NCBI RefSeq assembly: GCF_003316845.1
Contig: NZ_QMIK01000001.1
Coordinates: 1 to 64,000, forward strand
Length of the DNA stretch: 64,000 bases
Direction of reading: 5' to 3'
Source of the DNA: Cognataquiflexum aquatile
GTDB taxonomy: Bacteria > Bacteroidota > Bacteroidia > Cytophagales > Cyclobacteriaceae
The position numbers were made by a program, and so were the translations under genes. Positions within the stretch are counted from its first letter, which is position 1. Every line of letters starts with the position of its first letter. A model generated the notes under the pieces. That model was not told the origin of the DNA and did not search any database. It worked only from the letters and a program-made list of their open reading frames with translations. Below are positions 18,092-25,771 of the stretch, piece after piece.

Positions 18092-18159
18092 TAAAATGAC
18101 AATTAGTAGGGCTTATAAATGGCAAGAATCGGCAGGTAAAACCTGCCTTTCTTTTTTTT
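18092..18159 (+). ncRNA. Predicted tandem small RNA, copy 1
   Basis: The conserved core TGACAATTAGTAGGGC is followed by TTATAAATGGCAAGAATC and the terminator hairpin GGCAGGTaaaACCTGCC with a T-rich tail. Copies 2 and 3 keep the core, the hairpin and the promoter distance. An in-frame reading of 21 codons is possible here, but copy 2 stops after 7 codons and copy 3 lacks the ATG, so coding is unlikely. No Rfam family is recognised. Confidence 0.55.
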
Positions 18160-18358
18160 AGACTTCTTGGTTCTGAGCATTCTTATTTTCCACACGACTG
18201 TTATCAAAACCTGACTTTTCAAAATTTATGATTGTTTGAAAGCAGATTCAAAATATCGCTCTCGCTTGAAGTTTTCAAGTATCATTGGATAAGGAAATCA
18301 GAAAAAAAGTTTTATGATTATCCGCTTTCATATCAGTAGCCAAATATCATTTTTCTCC

Positions 18359-18500
18359 ACCTCGGCAAGCTCGGTGAACGGATATCGTGAGATCAGAGGG
18401 GGGTGGTAGAAATGCGGCAAAGCCGCATTTCTACCACCCCCTTCAATATCAATAAATTACGGTGGTCGATCCCGATAATTATCGTGGACGAGACCATTCT
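18359..18500. repeat. REP-like palindromic repeat, second copy
   Basis: It contains a perfect 20-base inverted repeat: arm 18399-18418 starting GGGGGTGGTAG, a 3-base loop, and arm 18422-18441. It is preceded by CCTCGGCAAGCTCGG and followed by a run that ends CGGTGGTCGA. The parts match the repeat at the window start. It splits small RNA copies 1 and 2. Confidence 0.7.
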
Positions 18501-18613
18501 GTAAGTAATCCTATACTGGTAAGAAGGCGGATATACATAAAAAGTTTAAAGCCCCATTGACAATAAGTGCTCATTTGCCCATAAGTGATATCTATAATTT
18601 TAAAGTATTAAAC

Positions 18614-18647
18614 TATAATTGAACAGACTTAACCCGCCGTATCTTTG
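18614..18647 (+). promoter_or_regulatory. Promoter of small RNA copy 2
   Basis: TATAATT (18614-18620), exactly 19 bases, then TATCTTTG, a full TAnnTTTG match. TTTAAAG lies further upstream, as in copies 3 and 4. Confidence 0.6.
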
Positions 18648-18652
18648 AAATT

Positions 18653-18721
18653 GTAATATGACAATTACTAGGGCTTTTTAAAAGGTAAGAAATGGCAGGA
18701 TGCACCTGTCATTCTTTTTTT
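18653..18721 (+). ncRNA. Predicted tandem small RNA, copy 2
   Basis: The core TGACAATTACTAGGGC begins 11 bases after the -7 box. The terminator hairpin is AATGGCAGG, a 5-base loop, CCTGTCATT, then CTTTTTTT. The stem has diverged from copy 1 with pairing kept apart from one wobble, which supports a folded RNA. A short reading frame ends after 7 codons. Confidence 0.55.
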
Positions 18722-18770
18722 AACTGATTTTGAAAAAATACTCCCAAGTTCTGAGTGTGATTTCTGTAAT

Positions 18771-18819
18771 CTTTAAGTTGTATTCTGTAATTCCAAATCC
18801 AACACGTGCCATACCTTTG
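18771..18819 (+). promoter_or_regulatory. Promoter of small RNA copy 3
   Basis: CTTTAAGTTG, TATTC, TGTAATT (18786-18792), exactly 19 bases, then TACCTTTG. This 49-base stretch aligns without gaps to the promoter of the 19037 gene at 18953-19001. Confidence 0.6.
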
Positions 18820-18824
18820 TGACA

Positions 18825-18891
18825 GTAAATAACAATTTACTAGGGCTTATAAATGGCAAGAATCGGCAGGTAAAACCTGCCTTTCTTTTTT
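18825..18891 (+). ncRNA. Predicted tandem small RNA, copy 3
   Basis: The core TAACAATTTACTAGGGC is followed by CTTATAAATGGCAAGAATC and GGCAGGTaaaACCTGCC with a T-rich tail. The last 45 bases are nearly identical to copy 1. There is no ATG in the core, so it cannot encode the peptide readable in copy 1. Confidence 0.55.
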
Positions 18892-18952
18892 CTACTGATT
18901 TTTGAAAGTCATCAAAATGCCCTAACTGATGCGGATATGTAATATCTACAAG

Positions 18953-19001
18953 CTTTAAGTTATATTCTATAATTTTTAAAAATCACATACGCATACCTTT
19001 G
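18953..19001 (+). promoter_or_regulatory. Promoter of 19037 lipoprotein gene
   Basis: CTTTAAGTTA, TATTC, TATAATT (18968-18974), exactly 19 bases, then TACCTTTG (18994-19001), 36 bases before the ATG. It matches the small RNA copy 3 promoter over 49 positions, so both should respond to the same factor. Confidence 0.65.
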
Positions 19002-19036
19002 ATTAATAAACCAACAAAATATTTAACAACAAGATT

Positions 19037-19462
19037 ATGAGAAGAATTACATCAATTACCGCATTGATTATGGTGTCAGGATTGCTTGCTTTTGGTTGCC
19101 AGGATTACCCTGAGGGACCATCTGTGAGCTTGGTCCCAAAAGCAGATAGGGTAGGCAACGATTGGAAAGTGGGAGAGGCTTTGGACAATGGTACCAATGT
19201 GACAGCCGACTATTCCAGATACGAACTTGATCTAACTCCAGGCGGTACCGCCACCCTCACCGCACAATATACATTGTTAGGAATGGCTTATGATTTTGTG
19301 ACTGATGGCACTTGGGTATTTGTCAGCGATGAGAAGAAAATCTCTTTTGATTTTGCCAATGACCAAGCAGATGGAGTGTACGAAATCCTAAAGTTAGAAA
19401 CCAATGACATGTGGTTGAAAGAAGATGGCGGAACACTCGAATTGCATTTTGTCCAAAGATAA
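19037..19462 (+). CDS. Lipocalin-like (DUF5004-type) lipoprotein
   Basis: 141 residues with a lipobox, SGLLAFGCQ (Cys about 21). The mature part reads as an antiparallel beta-sheet: NDWKVGEALDNGTNVTADYS, then YELDLTPGGTATLTAQY, DGTWVFVSDEKKISFDF and LKLETNDMWLKE. This is the pattern of lipocalin-like DUF5004 lipoproteins of Bacteroidetes, whose ligand is unknown. It has its own promoter of the shared island type and probably heads an operon of three small envelope genes ending at 20283. Confidence 0.75.
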   Translation: MRRITSITALIMVSGLLAFGCQDYPEGPSVSLVPKADRVGNDWKVGEALDNGTNVTADYSRYELDLTPGGTATLTAQYTLLGMAYDFVTDGTWVFVSDEKKISFDFANDQADGVYEILKLETNDMWLKEDGGTLELHFVQR

Positions 19463-19519
19463 AATTCAAAATCCGATAGTTTCTATTTCAATTTCTAACC
19501 ATCAAAACGTAAATAAGCT

Positions 19520-19753
19520 ATGAAAATTTCAAAGTCAAATCCTACAGGATTGATTGTCAGCAGTGTACTGATGGTGATCGGCGCGGGTGCTATCATTGGT
19601 TTTTTTACCAAAAAAAGCAACCAAAAGAAAGCCTCACAGGCAAGTAAGTTCTTCATGAAAAAGTTGAAGGAAGAAGGTAAATCCCTCAAGAACAAAGCAA
19701 AGGACAGGCTTGAATCTTCCAGGAAGGTTTTGGATAATGTTTCTAATGTTTAA
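19520..19753 (+). CDS. YtxH-like small membrane protein
   Basis: 77 residues: one membrane segment (LIVSSVLMVIGAGAIIGFF) followed by a Lys-rich helical tail (KKLKEEGKSLKNKAKDRLES). This layout is like YtxH-type stress proteins, whose helical tail lies outside the membrane. No enzymatic motif is present. It is 57 bases after the lipoprotein gene and 56 bases before the next, consistent with one transcript. Confidence 0.7.
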   Translation: MKISKSNPTGLIVSSVLMVIGAGAIIGFFTKKSNQKKASQASKFFMKKLKEEGKSLKNKAKDRLESSRKVLDNVSNV

Positions 19754-19809
19754 GCCAACTGGCGAAACCTGGGAATGTCCTTATTCACTATTGACGAAAT
19801 AACAAAAAA

Positions 19810-20283
19810 ATGAAAATTATACCTGTATTAAGCAAAGTTCTGATGGGTTCAGCCCTTGTTCTTTCTCTCAGCTATTGTACCAAGCCAATTGAGGAGAAAC
19901 TCGATGATGCGGAAACAAAAGTTCAGGAAGAGCAATCTGATGTAATGGAGGCCAAAGAAGATCTTCAGGAGGTTGCCGTTGACTCGGTCAATCAAGTAGA
20001 AGATTTCCTTTTGGTTTCCAAACAAAGGCTGGAAGCAAATGCCAATAACCTTGCGGAAATCAAGAGGGAGTTAAAGTCCGACAGGGCTGTTCTGACGCCT
20101 ATCCTTGAGCAGGAATTGTCGGTTTTGGATAAAAGAAACAAGGAACTCTTAACGATTGCAAATGATACATCGGCAATCAGAAGTGATACTTGGGAAAATG
20201 TCAAAATCGAATTAAACAAAGAAATGGATGCCTTGGAGACTGCTATTGCAGACTTTAGGGATAAAGGGAAGAAAAAACCCTGA
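19810..20283 (+). CDS. Coiled-coil lipoprotein
   Basis: 157 residues with a lipobox, VLSLSYC (Cys about 23), then an almost entirely helical, charged body rich in Glu and Lys (KLDDAETKVQEEQSDVMEAK). Long heptad-like stretches suggest a coiled coil in the periplasm. No family is recognised. It closes the small envelope-gene operon and is followed 23 bases later by a terminator like the 3' end of the small RNAs. Confidence 0.7.
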   Translation: MKIIPVLSKVLMGSALVLSLSYCTKPIEEKLDDAETKVQEEQSDVMEAKEDLQEVAVDSVNQVEDFLLVSKQRLEANANNLAEIKRELKSDRAVLTPILEQELSVLDKRNKELLTIANDTSAIRSDTWENVKIELNKEMDALETAIADFRDKGKKKP

Positions 20284-20305
20284 TCCAAAAATTTTTATTG
20301 GGACT

Positions 20306-20350
20306 AAAAATGGGAAAGAATGTCAGGTTTTACCTGGCATTTCTTTTTTT
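20306..20350 (+). terminator. Terminator after the envelope operon, sRNA-like sequence
   Basis: Stem AATGTCAGGT / ACCTGGCATT with a 3-base loop, then TTCTTTTTTT. The surrounding AAATGGGAAAGAAT and T-rich tail closely resemble AAATGGCAAGAATC of the small RNAs, so the 3' half of that RNA family is reused here. Confidence 0.8.
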
Positions 20351-20502
20351 GTTAAAACCGGAGACCATTACCTTCTATCCTCCCCATATCTTGAAAAAAG
20401 CTAAAGGTGCCGGAACAGAGATTTTTTATTGGATAAAATAGTTTTCCATCCACCCTTCAGATTTCCCAAAAACCTGATTTATACAACTTAAACAGTCAAT
20501 TG

Positions 20503-20537
20503 TATAAGAGAAACCCTTACCATACAGGAGACCTTTG
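20503..20537 (+). promoter_or_regulatory. Candidate promoter of hybrid kinase gene
   Basis: CTTAAACAG lies upstream, then TATAAGA (20503-20509), 20 bases and GACCTTTG. It resembles the island promoter class with one extra spacer base. It lies 190 bases before the kinase start. The remainder of 20352-20731 shows no gene. Confidence 0.4.
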
Positions 20538-20731
20538 GTTGGGGTAAACTCAAGATTTTGAGATTCCTTTCGGTATCTCATCGGCTAATTGAAGTCCAAA
20601 GGGATTTAGGAAAGTTCTTTAAATCATCTTCAGTTCTGAGTTGATTTCAATATCTCAGAATCCGATAAAACCATACGATCAAAGCCCAGTTTTGACCAAC
20701 AGTCAAAGAACTTCCATAGCGATGAGATCTG

Positions 20732-23260
20732 ATGCCAATCAGGAAAAGTCAAAGAAAACAAAGAATTATTATGCCATTGAATACTACATCAGTTCAACAA
20801 CTTCCTGACCAGCCTACAGAGCAAGAACAATATCTGCACCTGATTAACTTAATGCCTGAAAAAGTCACCAAAGCTGATGCTGACGGAAAGGTATTTTACT
20901 TTAACCAAAGTTGGGTTGATTTTACGGGAGTAAGTAAGGATGATCTGGTGCGGGAAGGATGGTCCAAGTGGATTCATCCTGAGGATGAGGAAGAAACTGA
21001 AAAATCCTGGTTAGATGCCGTCAGGTCCGGAAACAAATTTGAAATGGAAGTTCGTGTCCTTGACCAAATGGGGGAGTACTATTGGCACATGAGCAGGGCA
21101 AGACCTATTGCGGATAAAGATGGTAAAATTATCCAATGGATTGGCATCACCACCATAATACAAGACCAGATAGAGGAAAAGGAGCAATTGGAGAGAGTTG
21201 TCAAGCGCAGGACCAAAATGCTTGACAAAACCATCAAGGAATTGAAATCAATCAACCTTGAATTGACCGACACCAAAGAGAAACTGGAGTCCGATTATGC
21301 AAGGAGTCTGATAGAAGCGAGTCTTGATCCATTGATCACCATCAGCACTGAAGGAAAAATAACAGACATGAATGAGGCGTTGACTACCATCACAGGAAAA
21401 AGTAGGGAGTTTTTGTACAATACTGATTTTGAAAATTATTTTACAGAACCCAAAAAAGCCCGTCAGATTTACCAAGAGGTTTTTAAAAAAGGCTTCATCA
21501 AGAATTTCCCCCTCGTCCTTATAGACGGAGAATTGGTGGATGTCCTATTCAACGGTGCTACTTACAAAGATCCCGCAGGCAAAGTCCTTGGTGCTGTAGT
21601 AGTGGCTAGGGTGGTCACCGAGCAAAAAAGGATTCAAAATGAATTGCTCATAGCGAAAGAGACGGCAGAGTCAGAAAGAAAATCCGCAGAAGCTGCGAAA
21701 GTAAAAGCAGAAGAAGCGGTCAAATCCAAGGAGCAATTCCTCTCTAACATGAGCCATGAAATCCGGACGCCTTTGAATGCCATCATCGGATTTACGGACT
21801 TGATGCTTAAATCAGACCTTTCTGAAAAGCAGGATAAATATATGTCTGCCATCAAAACAAGTGGAAATACCCTGCTGCTTTTGATCAATGATATTCTTGA
21901 CCTTGCCAAAGTCAATGCAGGTCAAATGAAATTTGATAAATCTCCTTTCAACCTAGCCAAAACGATGAGAGATGTTTCTCTTCTCTTTGAAGAAAAGATC
22001 CAGGGAAAAGGCCTCCGTTTTGAATTGATTTTTGACCCAAAAATACCCGAAATTTTACTCGGAGACTCCCTAAGGCTTATCCAGATTATTGTAAACCTGA
22101 TGGGCAATGCGATCAAATTTACAGAGAAAGGAAAAATCATACTGTCCTTAAAATCAATAAAGCAGAACAATGCTTCAGTCTGTATTGAAATAGCAGTCAA
22201 AGACACAGGTATAGGCATATCAGAAGACAGGGTTAAAAATATTTTTGAAAGTTTTCAGCAGGCTACCAGTGACATCATCAAACTTTATGGAGGCTCCGGC
22301 CTTGGGCTAACCATTGCCAAACAGCTCGTAGAAGGTCAGGGAGGAAGTATAAAAGTGACAAGCAAACTTGGAAAGGGATCCACTTTTTCATTTAGACTTA
22401 CATTTCCAAAAACCGACCTTGCTATCCAAAAAGAGGAACATTTGCAGGAAATTGATTTGGATACAAAAAAAATCAGGGTGTTGGTAGCCGAAGATGTTAT
22501 TTTGAACCAGCTATTGATCAGGACGCTGCTAGAGGGATTCGGATTTGAATGGGAAATTGCAGGCAATGGGAAAATCGCCGTTGAAAAACTTGAAGCCCAA
22601 CCATTTGATATCATCTTGATGGACCTGCAGATGCCCGTGATGGATGGATATGAAGCGACAAAGCATATCCGATCTGTCATGAATTCAACCATTCCGATAA
22701 TCGCACTGACAGCAGATGTCACCACGATGGACAGGGGAAAATGTGCGGTTTTAGGGATGGACGATTACCTCGCCAAACCTTTTGACGAAAAGGACTTGTT
22801 CAATAAAATCAGAAAACTGACTGACCCAAGTCCAAAAAGGGAACAACTGACGGGTAGGAAAAGCCGGATTTTCAGATTGAATGAAAAGAATGGCCGTCTG
22901 ACCCATTTTGAATATCTGGAAAGAATCACTTCTTCTGACCATGACCTGATGCGGGAAGTGATCATGATGTATTTGGACGAAACTCCAAAATACCTCGATG
23001 CGATCATTCATAATTTAAAAATCAAAGACTGGAAGGGAGTCTACCAGAGTGCACATAAAATCATTCCTTCATTTTCTATTGTGGGTATTGATCCGGAGTA
23101 CACGGCAATCGCTTTGGATATCCAAAACTTCTCTGATATAGAATCCAAGCACTACCGAATACCCGCTTTGGTGCAGGAGCTGAAGGACTTGATATTTCGC
23201 ATATCGGCAGAATTGACAGAGTCAATCAACACTTCCTTTGATACAGCAAATGATTCCTAA
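20732..23260 (+). CDS. PAS-PAS hybrid histidine kinase with receiver and HPt
   Basis: 842 residues, with no membrane segment. PAS domains lie at about 35-145 and 190-295, with a coiled coil between them. HisKA follows with phospho-His 342 (SHEIRTPLNA), then an ATPase domain with N459 (GNAIKFT), D491-x-G and GGSGLGLT (520-527). A receiver domain has Asp631 (ILMDLQMP) and Lys682, and an HPt-like domain has His775 (SAHK). It is a full phosphorelay in one cytoplasmic chain, without a DNA-binding output; a partner regulator must be elsewhere. An ATG at 20771 is an alternative start. It sits just after the small-RNA island and has a similar promoter. Confidence 0.93.
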   Translation: MPIRKSQRKQRIIMPLNTTSVQQLPDQPTEQEQYLHLINLMPEKVTKADADGKVFYFNQSWVDFTGVSKDDLVREGWSKWIHPEDEEETEKSWLDAVRSGNKFEMEVRVLDQMGEYYWHMSRARPIADKDGKIIQWIGITTIIQDQIEEKEQLERVVKRRTKMLDKTIKELKSINLELTDTKEKLESDYARSLIEASLDPLITISTEGKITDMNEALTTITGKSREFLYNTDFENYFTEPKKARQIYQEVFKKGFIKNFPLVLIDGELVDVLFNGATYKDPAGKVLGAVVVARVVTEQKRIQNELLIAKETAESERKSAEAAKVKAEEAVKSKEQFLSNMSHEIRTPLNAIIGFTDLMLKSDLSEKQDKYMSAIKTSGNTLLLLINDILDLAKVNAGQMKFDKSPFNLAKTMRDVSLLFEEKIQGKGLRFELIFDPKIPEILLGDSLRLIQIIVNLMGNAIKFTEKGKIILSLKSIKQNNASVCIEIAVKDTGIGISEDRVKNIFESFQQATSDIIKLYGGSGLGLTIAKQLVEGQGGSIKVTSKLGKGSTFSFRLTFPKTDLAIQKEEHLQEIDLDTKKIRVLVAEDVILNQLLIRTLLEGFGFEWEIAGNGKIAVEKLEAQPFDIILMDLQMPVMDGYEATKHIRSVMNSTIPIIALTADVTTMDRGKCAVLGMDDYLAKPFDEKDLFNKIRKLTDPSPKREQLTGRKSRIFRLNEKNGRLTHFEYLERITSSDHDLMREVIMMYLDETPKYLDAIIHNLKIKDWKGVYQSAHKIIPSFSIVGIDPEYTAIALDIQNFSDIESKHYRIPALVQELKDLIFRISAELTESINTSFDTANDS

Positions 23261-23468
23261 AATAAAACGGAATATTCTTGATGAAAGAGAAATTCGATTT
23301 TTAAAGACCAATGGTTAATCTCCCGGAAAGGTCAACCAATTTAAAGGCAACTGAAATAAGCAGATGGAAAAGGGATTTCCATTACATTTCCCTTCGTATT
23401 TGGATTGGGTTTTTCTTTTCAAGCCCCTTTTTGGTTAGTTGTTGTCCCAAGGATTCTTCAATGAAGCC

Positions 23469-23535
23469 AAAAAAAAAGCACTGCCATAAGCAGTGCCTCT
23501 TGTCCGTGAAGCCTAAAAGTACCTTTGAATAAGTT
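23469..23535 (-). ncRNA. Possible minus-strand small RNA
   Basis: On the minus strand GCACTGC, a 5-base loop, GCAGTGC and nine T residues form a strong terminator, with no minus-strand gene upstream of it. A TACTTTTG box (23546-23539, minus) lies just above, giving a possible 60-70 nt transcript. The box and hairpin are seen in the sequence; the RNA is inferred. The rest of 23261-23746 has only a weak 73-codon frame that I reject. Confidence 0.3.
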
Positions 23536-23746
23536 GATCAAAAGTAATTTAAATTTAAATCCATCCTCTTTTTTAACCATTATCAAATAGTGGTCTTTTT
23601 GGAATTTGACTCACATGATTTTTAACAAAACCATAACGCCGATACTTTGAATTGAAGAAGATTCTTCAAATTATTTCAATAAAATTACTTGACAATAAAT
23701 TTTGGTTTGATGATTCTGGCTAACTTTGGGATAGACCATTCAACTT

Positions 23747-24289
23747 ATGAAAAAGAAAAAATATTTACCCCTCAAGGAACTCACAGACACAAAATTGCGG
23801 TATTCACAGCTTTATCTTGATGAGCTCAAAAATCCAAAAATAGCAGGTTCCGACACTGAGAAAGCCCATCAGCAATCTTTCCTTTTTCATTTGAACGGTG
23901 TGGTTGACGCTTTTCTTGCGGAGTTAAACGAAATTTATAACCTTGGCATTCAGGAAAAGAACCTCAGTCTGGAAAAACTGAAAAACGCCAAATCCGATTC
24001 CAAAAAGCCAATCAAGGAAGCATCGAAGATCAAAAAGCTCTATGGCAAAAAGAACTGGCTTGCAGAGTTAAAATCTTTCAATCCCCACTTACCTCTGTCA
24101 GACAAAAAATCCAAAAAAACAAAAGGAAAAGCCAAGGAAGAAACTTCCAATCTTGTAGAACAGATCAGCCAAATTCCAACCAACCCCATAATGGACAAAT
24201 TTGAAGAATGGCAGTCAAAAATGAGAAAATTGGTAAGTGAACTCAGGGAATCTGCCCTCCACGCGAGTGGCAATTCACCCAAAAAATAA
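23747..24289 (+). CDS. Hypothetical helical protein (DUF6586-like)
   Basis: 180 residues, no signal peptide or membrane segment. Segments such as AHQQSFLFHLNGVVDAFLAE, NWLAELKSFNPHL and EEWQSKMRKLVSELRESALH follow the order and pattern of DUF6586 proteins of Proteobacteria, though the match is by eye only. A Lys-rich linker lies at about residues 118-135. A full -7 box, TAACTTTG, lies at 23721-23728, 18 bases before the ATG. Function unknown. Confidence 0.7.
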   Translation: MKKKKYLPLKELTDTKLRYSQLYLDELKNPKIAGSDTEKAHQQSFLFHLNGVVDAFLAELNEIYNLGIQEKNLSLEKLKNAKSDSKKPIKEASKIKKLYGKKNWLAELKSFNPHLPLSDKKSKKTKGKAKEETSNLVEQISQIPTNPIMDKFEEWQSKMRKLVSELRESALHASGNSPKK

Positions 24290-24330
24290 TAGAATCCTTT
24301 TATTTACTTAACTCAAAGCTCTCAGGTGTT

Positions 24331-25059
24331 GTGGGCCATTTAATTATAAAGATTCGACTGACAATATTATTGGCTCTGATTTGTGTAGCGACATCTTTTG
24401 GACAAACAAGCAGAGGTGGACTAGTTGGTGTTTACAAATCCAATGGAAATTCGTTTGAGAGATATTCAATAATGACTCTTGAGGCGAATAACAGGTTTGT
24501 TTACAAATATGGACTTGGCGGATGTCAGGGAGAGGTAAAGGGAAATTGGAAAGTAGTTGACAAGAAAATCGTTTTTGAAAATGATGCTGTATTTCTTAAA
24601 GACTCAATTATTCATTACCCAAACTTAGGGCTGACGACTTGGACTGTAAAGACGATTGGAATAAAGCCTGAGCAAGCTGTTGATGCTGGTTGCCTAAAGG
24701 ACGACAACCTTCATTTGAAGGAAGGAGTGATTTCAAGTGAAGATTTTAACGTTTCAATCGTTAGACTAATCGCGACACCTGAGAGGTATCATGAGAGAAA
24801 AGTTCAAGTTGTGGGTTTTATGAATTTAGAATTTGAAGGTGACGCAATCTATTTACACAAAGAGGACTATGAAAATGGACTAACTAAGAATGGATTCTGG
24901 GTCACGTTCTCCACCAAGTTGGACAGGAAGGAAATAAATAAACTGAATAAAGTTTACGTACTAATAGAAGGCACGTTTAACAAAGATCGAAATGGACACT
25001 TGGGACTTTTCGGTGGAGAAATTTATGAAATCACACGAATTATAAAGTGGGGAAATTAA
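24331..25059 (+). CDS. Exported hypothetical protein, cassette-borne
   Basis: 242 residues read from GTG 24331, with a signal peptide (IRLTILLALICVATSFGQ, about residues 8-25). The middle has a beta-rich domain: GLVGVYKSNGNSFERYS, then GGCQGEVKGNWKVVDKKI. The last part (RLIATPERYHERKVQVVGFM, then NKVYVLIEGTFNKDRNGH) looks like a small beta-barrel of the OB type. It is not recognised at family level. Start choice is uncertain because the cassette junction overlaps the first codons. Two Cys (near residues 68 and 122) might pair. Confidence 0.7.
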   Translation: MGHLIIKIRLTILLALICVATSFGQTSRGGLVGVYKSNGNSFERYSIMTLEANNRFVYKYGLGGCQGEVKGNWKVVDKKIVFENDAVFLKDSIIHYPNLGLTTWTVKTIGIKPEQAVDAGCLKDDNLHLKEGVISSEDFNVSIVRLIATPERYHERKVQVVGFMNLEFEGDAIYLHKEDYENGLTKNGFWVTFSTKLDRKEINKLNKVYVLIEGTFNKDRNGHLGLFGGEIYEITRIIKWGN

Positions 25060-25062
25060 ACG

Positions 25063-25193
25063 GCACACAACGTGCATAATCAATGGCGGGGTTCAGTATA
25101 AATTTGTAGTTTAGTTTTTCAAACAACGTTTGATTTCGTGGGACAGTGACTCGCTTCGAACACCCACCACTGCTTATGCACAAACGTTTAGGC
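25063..25193. repeat. attC-like imperfect inverted repeat
   Basis: The left arm 25072-25094 (GTGCATAATCAATGG, CGGGGTTC) pairs with the right arm 25158-25181 (GAACACCCACCACTG, CTTATGCAC) with few mismatches. The outer ends are CACACAACG and ACGTTTAGG. The inner loop contains the palindrome CAAACAACGTTTG. Length, arm layout and outer core motifs resemble integron attC sites. Confidence 0.65.
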
Positions 25194-25210
25194 CTGAGAT
25201 TTTTTTGTTA

Positions 25211-25771
25211 TCAAAAACCCTTACTGAATCCGACTCCAATCATCCATGAATCATAAACTCCGAACTTTAGATCATACTGGATAGTGGCAAAAACCTCCCA
25301 ATCATTTTCTATTTCCCAGCCTCTTTCTATTCCTAACCGGAGAAGTGACAAATTCTCTTCTCTAGCAAATTCTTTTCCAGCCCCCGCCAGGAAAGACCAC
25401 CGCTCATGGGGTTTGTATATCCCCACCAAGGTCATGGTAAGCGGTCTTTCTCTTTCAAATTCCTGATTTCCTTCAAAATCGATGACCGTAAAGGTTTCTG
25501 TGATAAAATCAGAATGGAGCCCTAGAGCCCATTTTCTATTGATCTGATAATTGTAATCCAATCCCCATGAGGGAACTGAAAAAAGCTTTTTTTCACCTTC
25601 TGATTCTCCTGAGGGTATGTGGGTATGTCCTATCATCAAGGAAACCCTGTGCCGGAGCGGTGCTTCTATATCCTCCTCCACCAAATCCTGGCAAAAAGAA
25701 ATGGTGGCAAATCCGAAAATAAACAAAGAAGTTATCAGCAGTTCTACTTTCCTTTTGTTTTTCATTTTCAA
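25211..25771 (-). CDS. Small outer-membrane beta-barrel-like protein
   Basis: 186 residues with a signal peptide (LLITSLFIFGFATISFCQ, about 10-27). The mature part alternates polar and hydrophobic residues in strands with aromatic ends, for example WGLDYNYQINRKWALGLHSD and WSFLAGAGKEFAR. It ends WMIGVGFSKGF, with a terminal Phe as in outer-membrane barrels. Probably an 8-strand barrel. Function unknown. It is minus-strand and stands alone, next to the cassette. Confidence 0.7.
   Translation of the reverse strand: MKMKNKRKVELLITSLFIFGFATISFCQDLVEEDIEAPLRHRVSLMIGHTHIPSGESEGEKKLFSVPSWGLDYNYQINRKWALGLHSDFITETFTVIDFEGNQEFERERPLTMTLVGIYKPHERWSFLAGAGKEFAREENLSLLRLGIERGWEIENDWEVFATIQYDLKFGVYDSWMIGVGFSKGF

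Larger units (their letters stand above)
24328..25193 (+). mobile_element. attC-like single-gene cassette
   Basis: The unit runs from GTTGTGGGCC (24328) through one exported-protein gene to an attC-like inverted repeat ending CAAACGTTTAGGC. The 5' junction GTTGTGGGC and the 3' GTTTAGGC resemble the GTTRRRY core of integron recombination sites. It is inserted between two unrelated genes. No integrase is present in the window. Bacteroidetes genomes carry many such orphan genes with similar 3' flanks; mobility is inferred. Confidence 0.5.

Noticed and set aside
18097-18162. 21-codon peptide in small RNA copy 1
   Set aside because: Copy 2 stops after 7 codons and copy 3 lacks the ATG, so the reading frame is not kept while the RNA structure is.
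17797-19036. CRISPR array
   Set aside because: The repeats are three, unevenly spaced and carry promoters and terminators; there are no spacers of constant length and no cas genes.
23311-23532. 73-codon plus-strand frame
   Set aside because: No ribosome-binding context or family pattern; it runs across the minus-strand hairpin and A-run.
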